Shown: positions 1-7,570 of the stretch, piece after piece
Layout of the letters: every line of letters begins with the position of its first letter
Numbering within the stretch: position 1 is the stretch's first letter
Source of the DNA: CAYQXJ01 sp964421565
Lineage (GTDB): Bacteria > Planctomycetota > Brocadiia > SM23-32
DNA length: 64,000 nucleotides
NCBI GenBank assembly: GCA_964421565.1
Contig: CAYQXJ010000010.1
Coordinates: forward strand, 1 to 64,000
Direction of reading: 5' to 3'
Program-made: the position numbers and the translations under genes
Notes under the pieces: generated by a model
The model's input: only the letters and a program-made list of their open reading frames with translations
The model's database searches: none
What the model was told of the DNA's origin: nothing

Positions 1-1976
1 TAGAACTCCTCGTGGGGCGTGATCTTCTCCCAGTCGGTGGAGGAGTGGTCGTTTGCCTCGAGCCAGTCGTACTTCTTCTGCCGCCGACCCCAGCGTTCGG
101 CGTGCCGCACGGTGACCTCTGCGTCCCCATCGGTCTTCACGAAGAACCATATCCCGACGCCCTGGCGGATGTCGAAGACGTTCTCGTCCGGGCTGCCGTC
201 GGGACAGGTCTCGCGCTTCAGAGAGTTACCGTGGAGGTCGAGCACGTAGATCTCGTCGAACGTCTTCATCAGGCTGCGACGCATGCCGCGGAAGGTAGGG
301 TTGTCGAGCCAGGAGTGGTTGGTGATCATGCCGACCACGCCCTCGCCGGCCTCGTCGATCTTCCACTGAGCGAAGCGGAGGAACTTCACGTAGTCGTCCT
401 GCAGCCACTTCGGGTTTCTCTCGCCGAGCGGCTTGCCGTCCACCTGCTTGTAGTCCTCTATCTTGTCTGTAATCCAATCGCCGGTGTTGCTGGAGTGCCC
501 GGAATAGGGCGGATTCCCGAGGATGACGAGTATGCGCTGTTGTTTCTTGACGCGCCCGGCCAGGCTGCTCTCCTCGGCCAGCGATTTCATGCCGGGCAGC
601 TCGGTCTGGTCGAGGTCTTCCATCTCCAGCGTGTTGGTCAGGTAGAACTTGAAGCGCTCGTCCGGCCCGAGCCGGTGGCCCAGTTCCTCCAGGAAGAAGC
701 CCATCTTCAGGTGCCCGACGGCGTAAGGTGCCATCATCAGCTCGAACGCGTGGAAGTTCTCCAGGAGGTGCTGCTGGATGAACTCGCCGCGCTTGCCCGC
801 GCCGTGGTTGGCGACGAACTCATCAACCGCCTGCCGGCAGGCGCGGGCGACGAAGGTCATGGTGCCGGCGGCCGGGTCCAGCAGCGTGACGCCATCGGAG
901 GCCAGCCCCTCCGGCCGGCCGAACTTCTCCTTCAGGATGCCGTGGAGGGAGCGGACGATATAGTCGACGACCGGCTCGGGGGTGTAGTAGACGCCGCGGC
1001 GTTCGCGCTCCTCGGGATCGTACTCGGCGAGGAACGGCTCGTAGAAGTGGACGATGGGGTCCGCGCCCTTGCCCTCCTCGTAGTAGCGCTCGAGCATCTG
1101 GCTGACGTCGGCGACGCGGAGCACCTGGGCGATGTCGTCGACGGTCCACTCGATCTGCTCCGGCGGGTCCTCCAGCGAGATGAAGCGGAAGACGTCGCGC
1201 AGCACGCCGATGGTGCGCGGGATGTTCTCGTAGGCCGAACGGCGCGTGAAGGTGTCCTCGGCGCGTGTCCGGGCGGCGAAGAGGCCATAGGTGACCGTCT
1301 GGGCGTAGAGGTCGGCGAACTGGTCGGGCTCGAGGTGACCGATCAGGTAGTTCTGGAACGCCTGGTAGAAGCCGTGGAGCATTCCGTGGTCGCTCTCCAG
1401 CTCCGATTCGAGCTGCGCGAGCACGAGGTCGCGCAGGAAGCGGGTGCGCTTAGCCAGTTCGACCGCCAGGGAGGGCGCGTCGAAGGTGCGCGGCATGCTG
1501 AAGAAGAGGAACCGCTCCAGCAGCGTGCCGGTGCCCTCGACGTCCTCGGGAGGCGGCACGGCGCCGACCTCGGTGAGCGTGCCGGGCTGCCCGGCCAGGG
1601 CGCGCTCGACCATCTCCCCGTTGCGGTAGAGGCGGAACTCGAAGAAGTTGGTCAGGATGAGATTCGGGAAGGTTTCGCGGTAGCGGCGCAGCTGGGGGGT
1701 GCTTTCGACCAGGTCGAGGCGCTGCTGTTCCGGACGTTTGGCCTCGATGTAGCCGGTGATCTCGTGATCGCCGTCCCAGACGCGGAAGTCGGGGTTGCCG
1801 CCCTCCGTCGGTGCCGGCAGGGCCGTGACGTCGATGCCCTCGCGGCCGCCTTGCACGGCGAACGCCTTCACGAAATCAACCAGGCAGCCGTAGTAGCTGA
1901 GTTCCGTGGCGTCGCCGTGGGCTGCGACGTCACAGAGCGACTGGAAGTACTTCTTGAGTATGGCTTTCGTCTTCAT
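1..1976 (-). CDS. Type IIG/ISP-like restriction nuclease-N6-adenine methyltransferase (C-terminus cut by window edge)
   Basis: The minus strand is open for 658 codons and runs off the left edge, so the C-terminus is missing. A PD-(D/E)xK-like nuclease signature lies near the N-terminus: NPD at about residues 61-63 and EAK at about 78-80. A helical region follows, then an adenine-methyltransferase core with motif I DPAAGT near residue 365 and catalytic motif IV NPPYSG near residue 490. This order fits single-chain restriction-modification enzymes (type IIG or Eco57I/ISP-like) that cut and methylate with one polypeptide; no helicase domain is seen between the parts. The DNA target cannot be read from sequence. 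I chose ATG 1976 because a promoter-like TTGACG-17-TGCAAT would start the transcript almost at that codon and no Shine-Dalgarno site is present; ATG 1985 is the alternative. A toxin-antitoxin remnant lies directly upstream. Confidence 0.8.
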   Translation of the reverse strand, partial: MKTKAILKKYFQSLCDVAAHGDATELSYYGCLVDFVKAFAVQGGREGIDVTALPAPTEGGNPDFRVWDGDHEITGYIEAKRPEQQRLDLVESTPQLRRYRETFPNLILTNFFEFRLYRNGEMVERALAGQPGTLTEVGAVPPPEDVEGTGTLLERFLFFSMPRTFDAPSLAVELAKRTRFLRDLVLAQLESELESDHGMLHGFYQAFQNYLIGHLEPDQFADLYAQTVTYGLFAARTRAEDTFTRRSAYENIPRTIGVLRDVFRFISLEDPPEQIEWTVDDIAQVLRVADVSQMLERYYEEGKGADPIVHFYEPFLAEYDPEERERRGVYYTPEPVVDYIVRSLHGILKEKFGRPEGLASDGVTLLDPAAGTMTFVARACRQAVDEFVANHGAGKRGEFIQQHLLENFHAFELMMAPYAVGHLKMGFFLEELGHRLGPDERFKFYLTNTLEMEDLDQTELPGMKSLAEESSLAGRVKKQQRILVILGNPPYSGHSSNTGDWITDKIEDYKQVDGKPLGERNPKWLQDDYVKFLRFAQWKIDEAGEGVVGMITNHSWLDNPTFRGMRRSLMKTFDEIYVLDLHGNSLKRETCPDGSPDENVFDIRQGVGIWFFVKTDGDAEVTVRHAERWGRRQKKYDWLEANDHSSTDWEKITPHEEF

Positions 1977-1983
1977 TTTCAAC

Positions 1984-2012
1984 ATTGCACAGTGTGAGCG
2001 GTTCCACGTCAA
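1984..2012 (-). promoter_or_regulatory. Putative promoter of the restriction-methylase gene (leaderless)
   Basis: On the minus strand TTGACG (2007-2012) is followed after 17 bp by TGCAAT (1984-1989). Transcription from it would begin around 1977, next to ATG 1976, which implies a leaderless mRNA. The -10 is weak, matching 4 of 6 consensus positions. Confidence 0.35.
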
Positions 2013-2053
2013 CTGCGAGCGGGTCGGCGCCGTTGCGATGTGCCCGGCCCCGT

Positions 2054-2206
2054 TCAGGCGGAGGGGGCCACTTCGACCTGGGTTTTCTCCTTGTGGGTCG
2101 TCTGGACGATGCGCTGGAGGTTCGCGGCGGCCTCGTCTTCGATCCAGCTCTGCCCGCAACTTTCGCATACCAGTGCCGGCACATGGCGCACTACGACAAC
2201 CCCGGC
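2054..2206 (-). pseudogene. YgiT/MqsA-type zinc-finger antitoxin, C-terminal remnant
   Basis: The minus-strand reading frame ending at TGA 2054-2056 encodes VVVRHVPALVCESCGQSW followed by about 25 polar residues. This matches the second half of YgiT-type zinc-finger antitoxins, in which a CxxCG pair follows the VP-x-VC stretch. The usual N-terminal CxxC half and a start codon are missing: upstream in this frame the residues are unrelated, and the DNA there is the tail of a DUF4258 gene read in another frame. It looks like the downstream half of a toxin-antitoxin pair that lost its front in a deletion. It is unlikely to make a folded zinc finger. Confidence 0.65.
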
Positions 2207-2421
2207 TCTTGCACGAATCCAAGCCCCAGAATGGATGGGAAAGGCCTGTCTTACCGGTGGCACTCGATTGCCTCGCCCCTCAGCAGGGCCGCCCTGCCCC
2301 ACGCTCGCGACATGCCGCGCTGAAGCATGCGCTCCAATGCGTGAGCCCTCCAGCGCAGGCGGCCTCCTCGCACGGCTTCGGCGACTGCCGCCGCGTCCAG
2401 GGCATCGCTGCTGGAGTCCAC
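2191..2421 (-). pseudogene. DUF4258-family toxin-like gene, broken by in-frame stop and truncated
   Basis: From GTG 2421 the minus strand encodes a DUF4258-like N-terminal half containing RAHALERMLQRGMS and LLRGEAIE. An in-frame TAA at 2251-2253 interrupts it. Beyond the stop the same frame still reads DRPFPSILGLGF, which is the expected family continuation (a family-typical stretch reads like DRPFPS-x-L-x-LG). The conserved C-terminal half is then lost and the frame ends at TAG 2191-2193. DUF4258 proteins are commonly the toxin-like partners encoded just before YgiT antitoxins, as here. Both a nonsense mutation and a deletion joining toxin to antitoxin are visible, so I call it a pseudogene. 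Confidence 0.65.
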
Positions 2422-2475
2422 AGCAGAGAACTGAGGCCACTCCCCGGCCTGAAAGGGCACCGATCCGCCCCGGCC

Positions 2476-2504
2476 TTGTAAGGCGGACGGGGACTCCCTA
2501 TAAC
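2476..2504 (+). promoter_or_regulatory. Putative promoter of the 2590 sulfatase-family gene
   Basis: TTGTAA (2476-2481), a 17-bp spacer and TATAAC (2499-2504) lie 86 bp before the start codon of the plus-strand sulfatase-family gene. Confidence 0.45.
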
Positions 2505-2589
2505 GACTGCGCCCTTTGGTCTCACGCGGGCGGAACGAGGCGCGCTCGTTACGCTGCCCCCAACCATTACCTGACAACAGGAGCCGTCC

Positions 2590-4032
2590 ATGAACGTTGC
2601 CATCGTCGTCATCGACACGCTTCGCTACGATCACGTCAGTGCGAACGGGAACCCCGATGTCCGCACGCCGAACCTCGACCGGCTGGCAGCCGAGTCCTGG
2701 CGCTTCGACCACTGCTTCGCGGCCAGCTTCCCCACCATTCCCCACCGCCTCGATTTCATGAGCGGGGGCTACGGGGCGCCTTTCCACGCCTGGATGCCTC
2801 TGCCCTACGATTGGCCTACGCTGCCGGAAACTCTTGCCGAGGAGGGCTACGCCACCCAGCTCATCCACGACACGCCGCACCTTGTCAACGGTGGCCACCA
2901 CTTCGATTGGCCGTTCCACGCCTGGACGTTCGTGCGGGGCGCCGAGGTCGACCGGCCGTGGATCGGCGACCTGAGCTGGCCGGACAACTGGGCGCAGGAC
3001 GAACTGTGGGATTTCGCGGACACCGGCCCCGCCGGCTACAACCCGTTCCCGACCTACATCCGGGCCAATCGCGCCCGCAAACGCCTCGACGACTGGAACG
3101 CAGCGCGCCTGTTCGGGGCGGCGGCAGACTTCCTGCACGAGAACCAGCGGCGCGACAACTTTCTGCTCTGGGTCGACTGCTTCGACCCGCACGAGCCATG
3201 GGACGCGCCGCCGGAGTTCGTCCGGATGTACGATCGCAGGCCCGGCTACGACGGCCGGATCGATCCCCGCTCGTTCGTGCTGCGCAACGACGAGGGGCTG
3301 ACCGACGAGGCTGCCGATCACCTGCGCGCGCAGTACGCCGCCAAGGTCACCTGGATGGACCGCTGCTTCGGCCGGTTCCTCGACACCTTCCACCAGACCG
3401 ACCTGGCCGAGAACACGGCCCTGCTGCTGACCTCCGATCACGGCACCCGGCTCGGCGAGTTCGGGCGCTTCGGCAAGGGTGGCCGCATCCAGGAGCAGAT
3501 ATCCCGCGTGCCGCTCTTCATCCGACCGCCGGGGGGCGAGCACGGCGTCTGCGAAGCCCTCGCGCAGCCGCAGGACTTCTGGCCGACCCTGGCCGCACTG
3601 GCCGGCATCGATGCCCCCGAGACGCCCGGCACGCAGGACCTGCTGGCCGTCGCCCGGGGCAGGCGGAAGCCAGTCCGGGACGTCGCCCTGGCCGGCGGGT
3701 CGGCCGACGGCTGGCCCCGGGGCGCGGGCGGCCCCCTGTTCACTGTCTTCGCGGCAGACGACTACCTGGAGCTGGCCCTCGAGCCGGAGAATAGCCGCCT
3801 GCACCGCTACGGCGACGGTGACGACGATCCCGAGCATATGCCGGATCGCGTCCAGGCTCTACATGCCGCCGGCCTGAACGAGCTGGAACGGCGAGGGACT
3901 GAGGAGGCGCTCATCCGCTGGCTGCGCGACGGCGGCGAGACCGGGCTGCCCGACGACACGCCGCTCTTCCGCGGCTGGCCGAAGCCGGCTGGCTACCGGC
4001 CATACTTCCAACGACTTTACCACGGCGAGTGA
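2590..4032 (+). CDS. Sulfatase-family hydrolase with Thr at the formylglycine position
   Basis: This 480-residue protein of the alkaline phosphatase/sulfatase superfamily starts at ATG 2590 behind AGGAG. Metal-ligand aspartates sit in VIDTLRYDH (residues 7-15), a DPHEPWDAP segment lies near residue 195, and TSDHGTRLGE supplies the late metal motif. At the nucleophile position, where classical sulfatases have C/S-x-P-S-R, it has TIPHR (Thr49 to Arg53). Without Cys or Ser the usual formylglycine conversion cannot occur, so Thr may act directly, as in phosphodiesterase and phosphomutase relatives, and the substrate may not be a sulfate ester. There is no signal peptide, so it is probably cytoplasmic. 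It converges on the uxaA operon, and a sugar-derived ester is plausible but unproven. Confidence 0.8.
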   Translation: MNVAIVVIDTLRYDHVSANGNPDVRTPNLDRLAAESWRFDHCFAASFPTIPHRLDFMSGGYGAPFHAWMPLPYDWPTLPETLAEEGYATQLIHDTPHLVNGGHHFDWPFHAWTFVRGAEVDRPWIGDLSWPDNWAQDELWDFADTGPAGYNPFPTYIRANRARKRLDDWNAARLFGAAADFLHENQRRDNFLLWVDCFDPHEPWDAPPEFVRMYDRRPGYDGRIDPRSFVLRNDEGLTDEAADHLRAQYAAKVTWMDRCFGRFLDTFHQTDLAENTALLLTSDHGTRLGEFGRFGKGGRIQEQISRVPLFIRPPGGEHGVCEALAQPQDFWPTLAALAGIDAPETPGTQDLLAVARGRRKPVRDVALAGGSADGWPRGAGGPLFTVFAADDYLELALEPENSRLHRYGDGDDDPEHMPDRVQALHAAGLNELERRGTEEALIRWLRDGGETGLPDDTPLFRGWPKPAGYRPYFQRLYHGE

Positions 4033-4158
4033 GGCCCCGGAGGTCTGCAGGGCAAGCGAACACCTGAACGCCATCCTCTTCGTGTCGCACGACCTCGGCC
4101 ATCCCCCTGGCCTCCATGGACCGCTGCGCACTCGACGCGCCCCGCGGCGAGTAGTCGC

Positions 4159-5658
4159 TTAGAGCGTCACGCCGTCCTTCCAGAGGGCGATCTGGCGGAA
4201 GCCGTTCTCCTCGTTGCGGGTGGGGCGGCCGGAGGCGACCTCGAGCGTCAGGTCGAACAGCTCATCGGCGAGACCCACCCGCTCCGCGTCCGCGAGCACG
4301 CGGCCGGCGCCCGCGAGCACGCGGCCGGCGTCGAAGTCGATCCAGTGTGGCTTGCGGCGGGCGAGCTCCGTCCTGCTGCTCACCTTGATCGTCGGGACCG
4401 GTCCACCCATCGGCGTACCCCGGCCTGTGGTGAACAGGATGACCTGGGCCCCGGCCGCCGCGAGAGCGGTGGTCGAGACCAGGTCGTTGCCCGGGCCGCA
4501 GACCAGGTTGAGGCCGGCCTTCGCGCACGCCCCGCCGTAGTCGAGCACGTCGACCACCGGCGCGCGGCCGCCCTTCTGCACACAGCCCAGCGACTTCTCC
4601 TCCAGCGTAGTGATGCCCCCGGCCAGGTTGCCCGGGCTCGGGTTCTCGCTGACCGGCTGCCCGTGGTGGACGTAGTAGGCGCGGAAGTCGCGGATCATCG
4701 CGGCGAACCGGTCGAAGACCTCCCGGTCGGCGCAGCGGGCGGCCAGCGCGTGCTCGGCGCCGAACATTTCAGGCACCTCCGTCAGCACCGCCGAGCCGCC
4801 GGAGCCGACCACCCGGTCGCAGACGTCGCCGACCATGGGATTGGCGTTGATGCCCGAGAATGCATCGGAGCCTCCGCACTTGAGCCCCACCGTCAGCGCC
4901 GACAGGGGTACCTTCTGCCGGCGGGCCGCTGAGGCCCTCTCGGCCAGCCCCCGCAGCAGGCGCAGCCCCTCCTGCACCTCATCGCCGCACTCCTGGGCTA
5001 TATGGAACCGCACGCGTGCGGGGTCGACCTCGCCGAGCGCCCGGCGGAAGCTCTCGATGGTGTTGTTCTCGCACCCCAGCCCCAGCACCAGCACGCCGCC
5101 GGCGTTGGGATGGCGCACCAACCCGGCCAGGACCCGTTGCGTTCGCAGCAGGTCCCCGCCGAGCTGCGAGCAGCCGAAGGGATGGGTGAGTGCGTGCACG
5201 CCGTCAACGCCGTCGGGCAGGTCGCGGGCGCCGAGGGCCGCGAGCTGCTGCGCCAGCGAGTTGATGCACCCGACCGTGGGCGCGATCCAGATCTCGTTCC
5301 TCACACCGACCGAGCCGTCCGCCCTTCTGTAGCCCTGGAAGGCCCCTGCGGTGTCGGATAACGCGGCCGCCTCCGCCGGCGCGTAACGCAGTTCCGCAGC
5401 ACCGCTCAGGCTTGTCGCCAGGTTGTGCTCGTGCACCCACTCCCCCGGCGCAATCGGTGCCGTGGTGTGCCCTATGGGGTGGCCGTACTTGATGACCGCC
5501 GCGCCGGCGGGGATCCCGTTCAGGGCGACCTTGTGGGCAGCGGGGACAGGCTGGGCAACTGTCAGCCCGCTGCAGAGCTCCCCGCGGGTCAGATCACGCA
5601 GGGCGACCGCCACGTTGTCTTCGGCGTGTATTCTCAGCAGGGAGGGCTGTTCAGCCAT
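4159..5658 (-). CDS. uxaA: Altronate dehydratase (UxaA family)
   Basis: The 499-residue protein matches UxaA/GarD hydro-lyases in length and layout: an N-terminal SAF-like domain (about 1-90) and a long C-terminal catalytic domain containing PFGCSQLG, LGCENN and GLKCGGSDAFSG. Altronate dehydratase removes water from D-altronate to give 2-keto-3-deoxygluconate in galacturonate breakdown; the GarD and related sugar-acid branches share the fold, so the exact acid is uncertain. It is the last gene of a minus-strand operon: its ATG 5658 lies three bases after the stop of the phosphodiesterase gene and lacks a strong ribosome site, suggesting translational coupling. The dehydrogenase two genes upstream could supply or use the sugar acid. 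No KDG kinase or aldolase is in the window. Confidence 0.82.
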   Translation of the reverse strand: MAEQPSLLRIHAEDNVAVALRDLTRGELCSGLTVAQPVPAAHKVALNGIPAGAAVIKYGHPIGHTTAPIAPGEWVHEHNLATSLSGAAELRYAPAEAAALSDTAGAFQGYRRADGSVGVRNEIWIAPTVGCINSLAQQLAALGARDLPDGVDGVHALTHPFGCSQLGGDLLRTQRVLAGLVRHPNAGGVLVLGLGCENNTIESFRRALGEVDPARVRFHIAQECGDEVQEGLRLLRGLAERASAARRQKVPLSALTVGLKCGGSDAFSGINANPMVGDVCDRVVGSGGSAVLTEVPEMFGAEHALAARCADREVFDRFAAMIRDFRAYYVHHGQPVSENPSPGNLAGGITTLEEKSLGCVQKGGRAPVVDVLDYGGACAKAGLNLVCGPGNDLVSTTALAAAGAQVILFTTGRGTPMGGPVPTIKVSSRTELARRKPHWIDFDAGRVLAGAGRVLADAERVGLADELFDLTLEVASGRPTRNEENGFRQIALWKDGVTL

Positions 5659-5661
5659 GGT

Positions 5662-7515
5662 CTATTCCAGGAAATCCCTCAGCACGCTACCGTCGGCGTC
5701 GGCCGGGCAGGGGATGCCGGCCGCGGCCGCCGCGGTCGGCGCGACGGATGTGATCAGCGTTGGCCGCTGCCGCCGGTAGCCCTGTCGTACGCCCGGGCCG
5801 GCCAGCGCGAAGTAGGCGTCGTCGCTGTGGCTGCCGGCGTTCAACAGCGGCCAGTCCCAGGTGCCGGTGTCCTCGCGGTCGTGTGTCTGCCAGAACTCCT
5901 CGCAGGTCATGACGTCTTCAGGAGGCGGTTCGGCCGGCCAGAGGAAGACATCGCCGACGCGATCGCCGCCCACCCCGAGCCGTCCGGCTTTTCCCTTCGG
6001 CAGAACGGCCTGGTAGGTCGCCCGCCCGGCCTCGTTCGTGCAGGCGCGCAGGGCGTCCATGATCTCCTCGCGCAGGCCGTCGAACTCGTCCCCGCGCCGC
6101 ACGACGCCGTCCGGGTCGCGCCCTGCGACGTTGAGGAATACGTAGTGGCCCCGCCCGTAGGCGACGGTGCTCGACCAGTCGACGCCATCGGGCCCATCGA
6201 CTAACCAACCGTTTGCGCGCAGCACATCGTTGACGTCGGGATGGGGATGGCGCAGCGGCAGTTGGGTGTCGCCTCCGTGGTCGCTGACCAGGGCGACGAG
6301 GGCGTCGGGCCCTGCGGCCTCGACTGTGCACCCCACGATCTCGTCGCCCCAGCCCATGATCCGGTCCCACAGTGCCCAGCCCTCCGCTGCGCGTTCCGGT
6401 TCGTGCATCGGGTGCCGGGGGTCGATCATGTACATGGTCAGGTGGTTGGTCCAGTCCGGGCCATGCCATTTGAGCATGAAGAGGTCCCAATCCTCGTTCG
6501 CGAGAACATGCCCGGCGGCGTCGCGCCACCAGTGCGCCAGGTGGCGCTGCTCTTCGAAGTAGGTGGCTATGTCGCACGCTCCGGCCTGCACCACCTGTTG
6601 GCGCGAGCACTGGATGATGAACGGGCCGCAGGCGTCCAGCAGCCCGTTCGCCAGCCCGCTCGGGTGGACGAACTCGCGCAGGGGGTATATCTCGCTCAGG
6701 TAGAGGTGGACCCTGGATGCGTCCGGCTCCAGGATCAGCAGCTTGCCCCGCACCGCGGCCTCGACCTCCTCCCCGTCGGTGCGGAAGGTGTGACGCGACC
6801 AGTCGGTCATCTCGTTCAGTCGGCAGGTCAGCAGCGGCCCGGGGGCGTCCTTCGCCGCGTAGACCTCGGCTCGCTCGAAGCCGTCCGGCCCGTTCGGCAG
6901 CAGCGCCCAGAGGGATTCCGCCTCGTTGTAACGGCTGCGGAAGCAGGGCGTTACGGTGACTTCGAACTCGAGCGAGCCCTCCGGCACATCGGCCCAGCCG
7001 GTGGCCGGCTGCAGGCGTATCTCCGTCACGTGCGCCTCGACGCGGTAGTCTCTCGGCCGGGGATGGGTGGTGTAGGCACGGGCCTCCTGCAGGGCGCGAA
7101 AGGCGTTGTCCGGGCGGCCGTCTTCGCCCACGTGAACCAGGCCGTCCTCGACCGACGGCGGCCAACTCTGCGACCAGTCGAAGACGACCGACCGGAGCCC
7201 GGCCCGGCGGGCGGCTGTCCAGAGCTGCTCGGCCTTGCAGATCTCGGCGGGAAAGCCGTGGCTCCACTCGTCGAGCGGGCGGCCCGGCAGGTGGGTGCTC
7301 ATGTTGCAGCCGGTAATCCACGGCGTCGCGCCTGTTGCGAGGCAGGCCCAGTTGGTGCCCGTCTCCATGGGAAAGCAGGGCCACGTCTGCGTGAGGCTGC
7401 CGCGCCCTATCAGCTCCGCCACGTGCGGCATGACGCCGCGGTCGACGAACTGCAATAGCGTGGGCAACGAGATGGAATCGAAACCGATGACGGCGAGCTT
7501 ACGAGTGCGTGACAC
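5662..7515 (-). CDS. Type I phosphodiesterase/nucleotide pyrophosphatase-like (alkaline phosphatase superfamily)
   Basis: This 617-residue protein begins at GTG 7515 behind AGGAGG. The N-terminus VIGFDSISLPTLLQF carries the first metal-binding Asp of the alkaline phosphatase superfamily. A METGTNWACLATG segment about 50 residues in probably supplies the Thr nucleophile, and VSDHGGDT (about residue 420) supplies late metal ligands. The C-terminus includes LNAGSHSDDAYFALAGPG, a family-like region with another histidine. Relatives hydrolyse phosphodiesters, pyrophosphates or, in some cases, phosphonates. No signal peptide is seen. It sits between a zinc alcohol dehydrogenase and UxaA in one operon, so a phosphorylated or nucleotide-linked sugar derivative is a reasonable guess at the substrate, but nothing in the sequence fixes it. 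Confidence 0.75.
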   Translation of the reverse strand: MSRTRKLAVIGFDSISLPTLLQFVDRGVMPHVAELIGRGSLTQTWPCFPMETGTNWACLATGATPWITGCNMSTHLPGRPLDEWSHGFPAEICKAEQLWTAARRAGLRSVVFDWSQSWPPSVEDGLVHVGEDGRPDNAFRALQEARAYTTHPRPRDYRVEAHVTEIRLQPATGWADVPEGSLEFEVTVTPCFRSRYNEAESLWALLPNGPDGFERAEVYAAKDAPGPLLTCRLNEMTDWSRHTFRTDGEEVEAAVRGKLLILEPDASRVHLYLSEIYPLREFVHPSGLANGLLDACGPFIIQCSRQQVVQAGACDIATYFEEQRHLAHWWRDAAGHVLANEDWDLFMLKWHGPDWTNHLTMYMIDPRHPMHEPERAAEGWALWDRIMGWGDEIVGCTVEAAGPDALVALVSDHGGDTQLPLRHPHPDVNDVLRANGWLVDGPDGVDWSSTVAYGRGHYVFLNVAGRDPDGVVRRGDEFDGLREEIMDALRACTNEAGRATYQAVLPKGKAGRLGVGGDRVGDVFLWPAEPPPEDVMTCEEFWQTHDREDTGTWDWPLLNAGSHSDDAYFALAGPGVRQGYRRQRPTLITSVAPTAAAAAGIPCPADADGSVLRDFLE

Positions 7516-7570
7516 GCTATGCCTCCTGACGCCGACAGCCTGATGCTGCCGTGGGTCGCGCCTTTGATGT

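Noticed and set aside
12..1997. Very long plus-strand open frame opposite the restriction-methylase gene
   Set aside because: It is the antisense shadow of a GC-rich coding region; the minus frame has DPAAGT and NPPYSG while the plus translation is low complexity without motifs.
4080..4110. Short ABC-ATPase-like string ILFVSHDL in the gap before uxaA
   Set aside because: Only about ten residues match and no Walker motifs or ribosome site are near; coincidence is likely.
6241..7458. 405-codon plus-strand frame opposite the phosphodiesterase gene
   Set aside because: Shadow frame; the minus strand encodes a recognisable superfamily protein with ribosome site.
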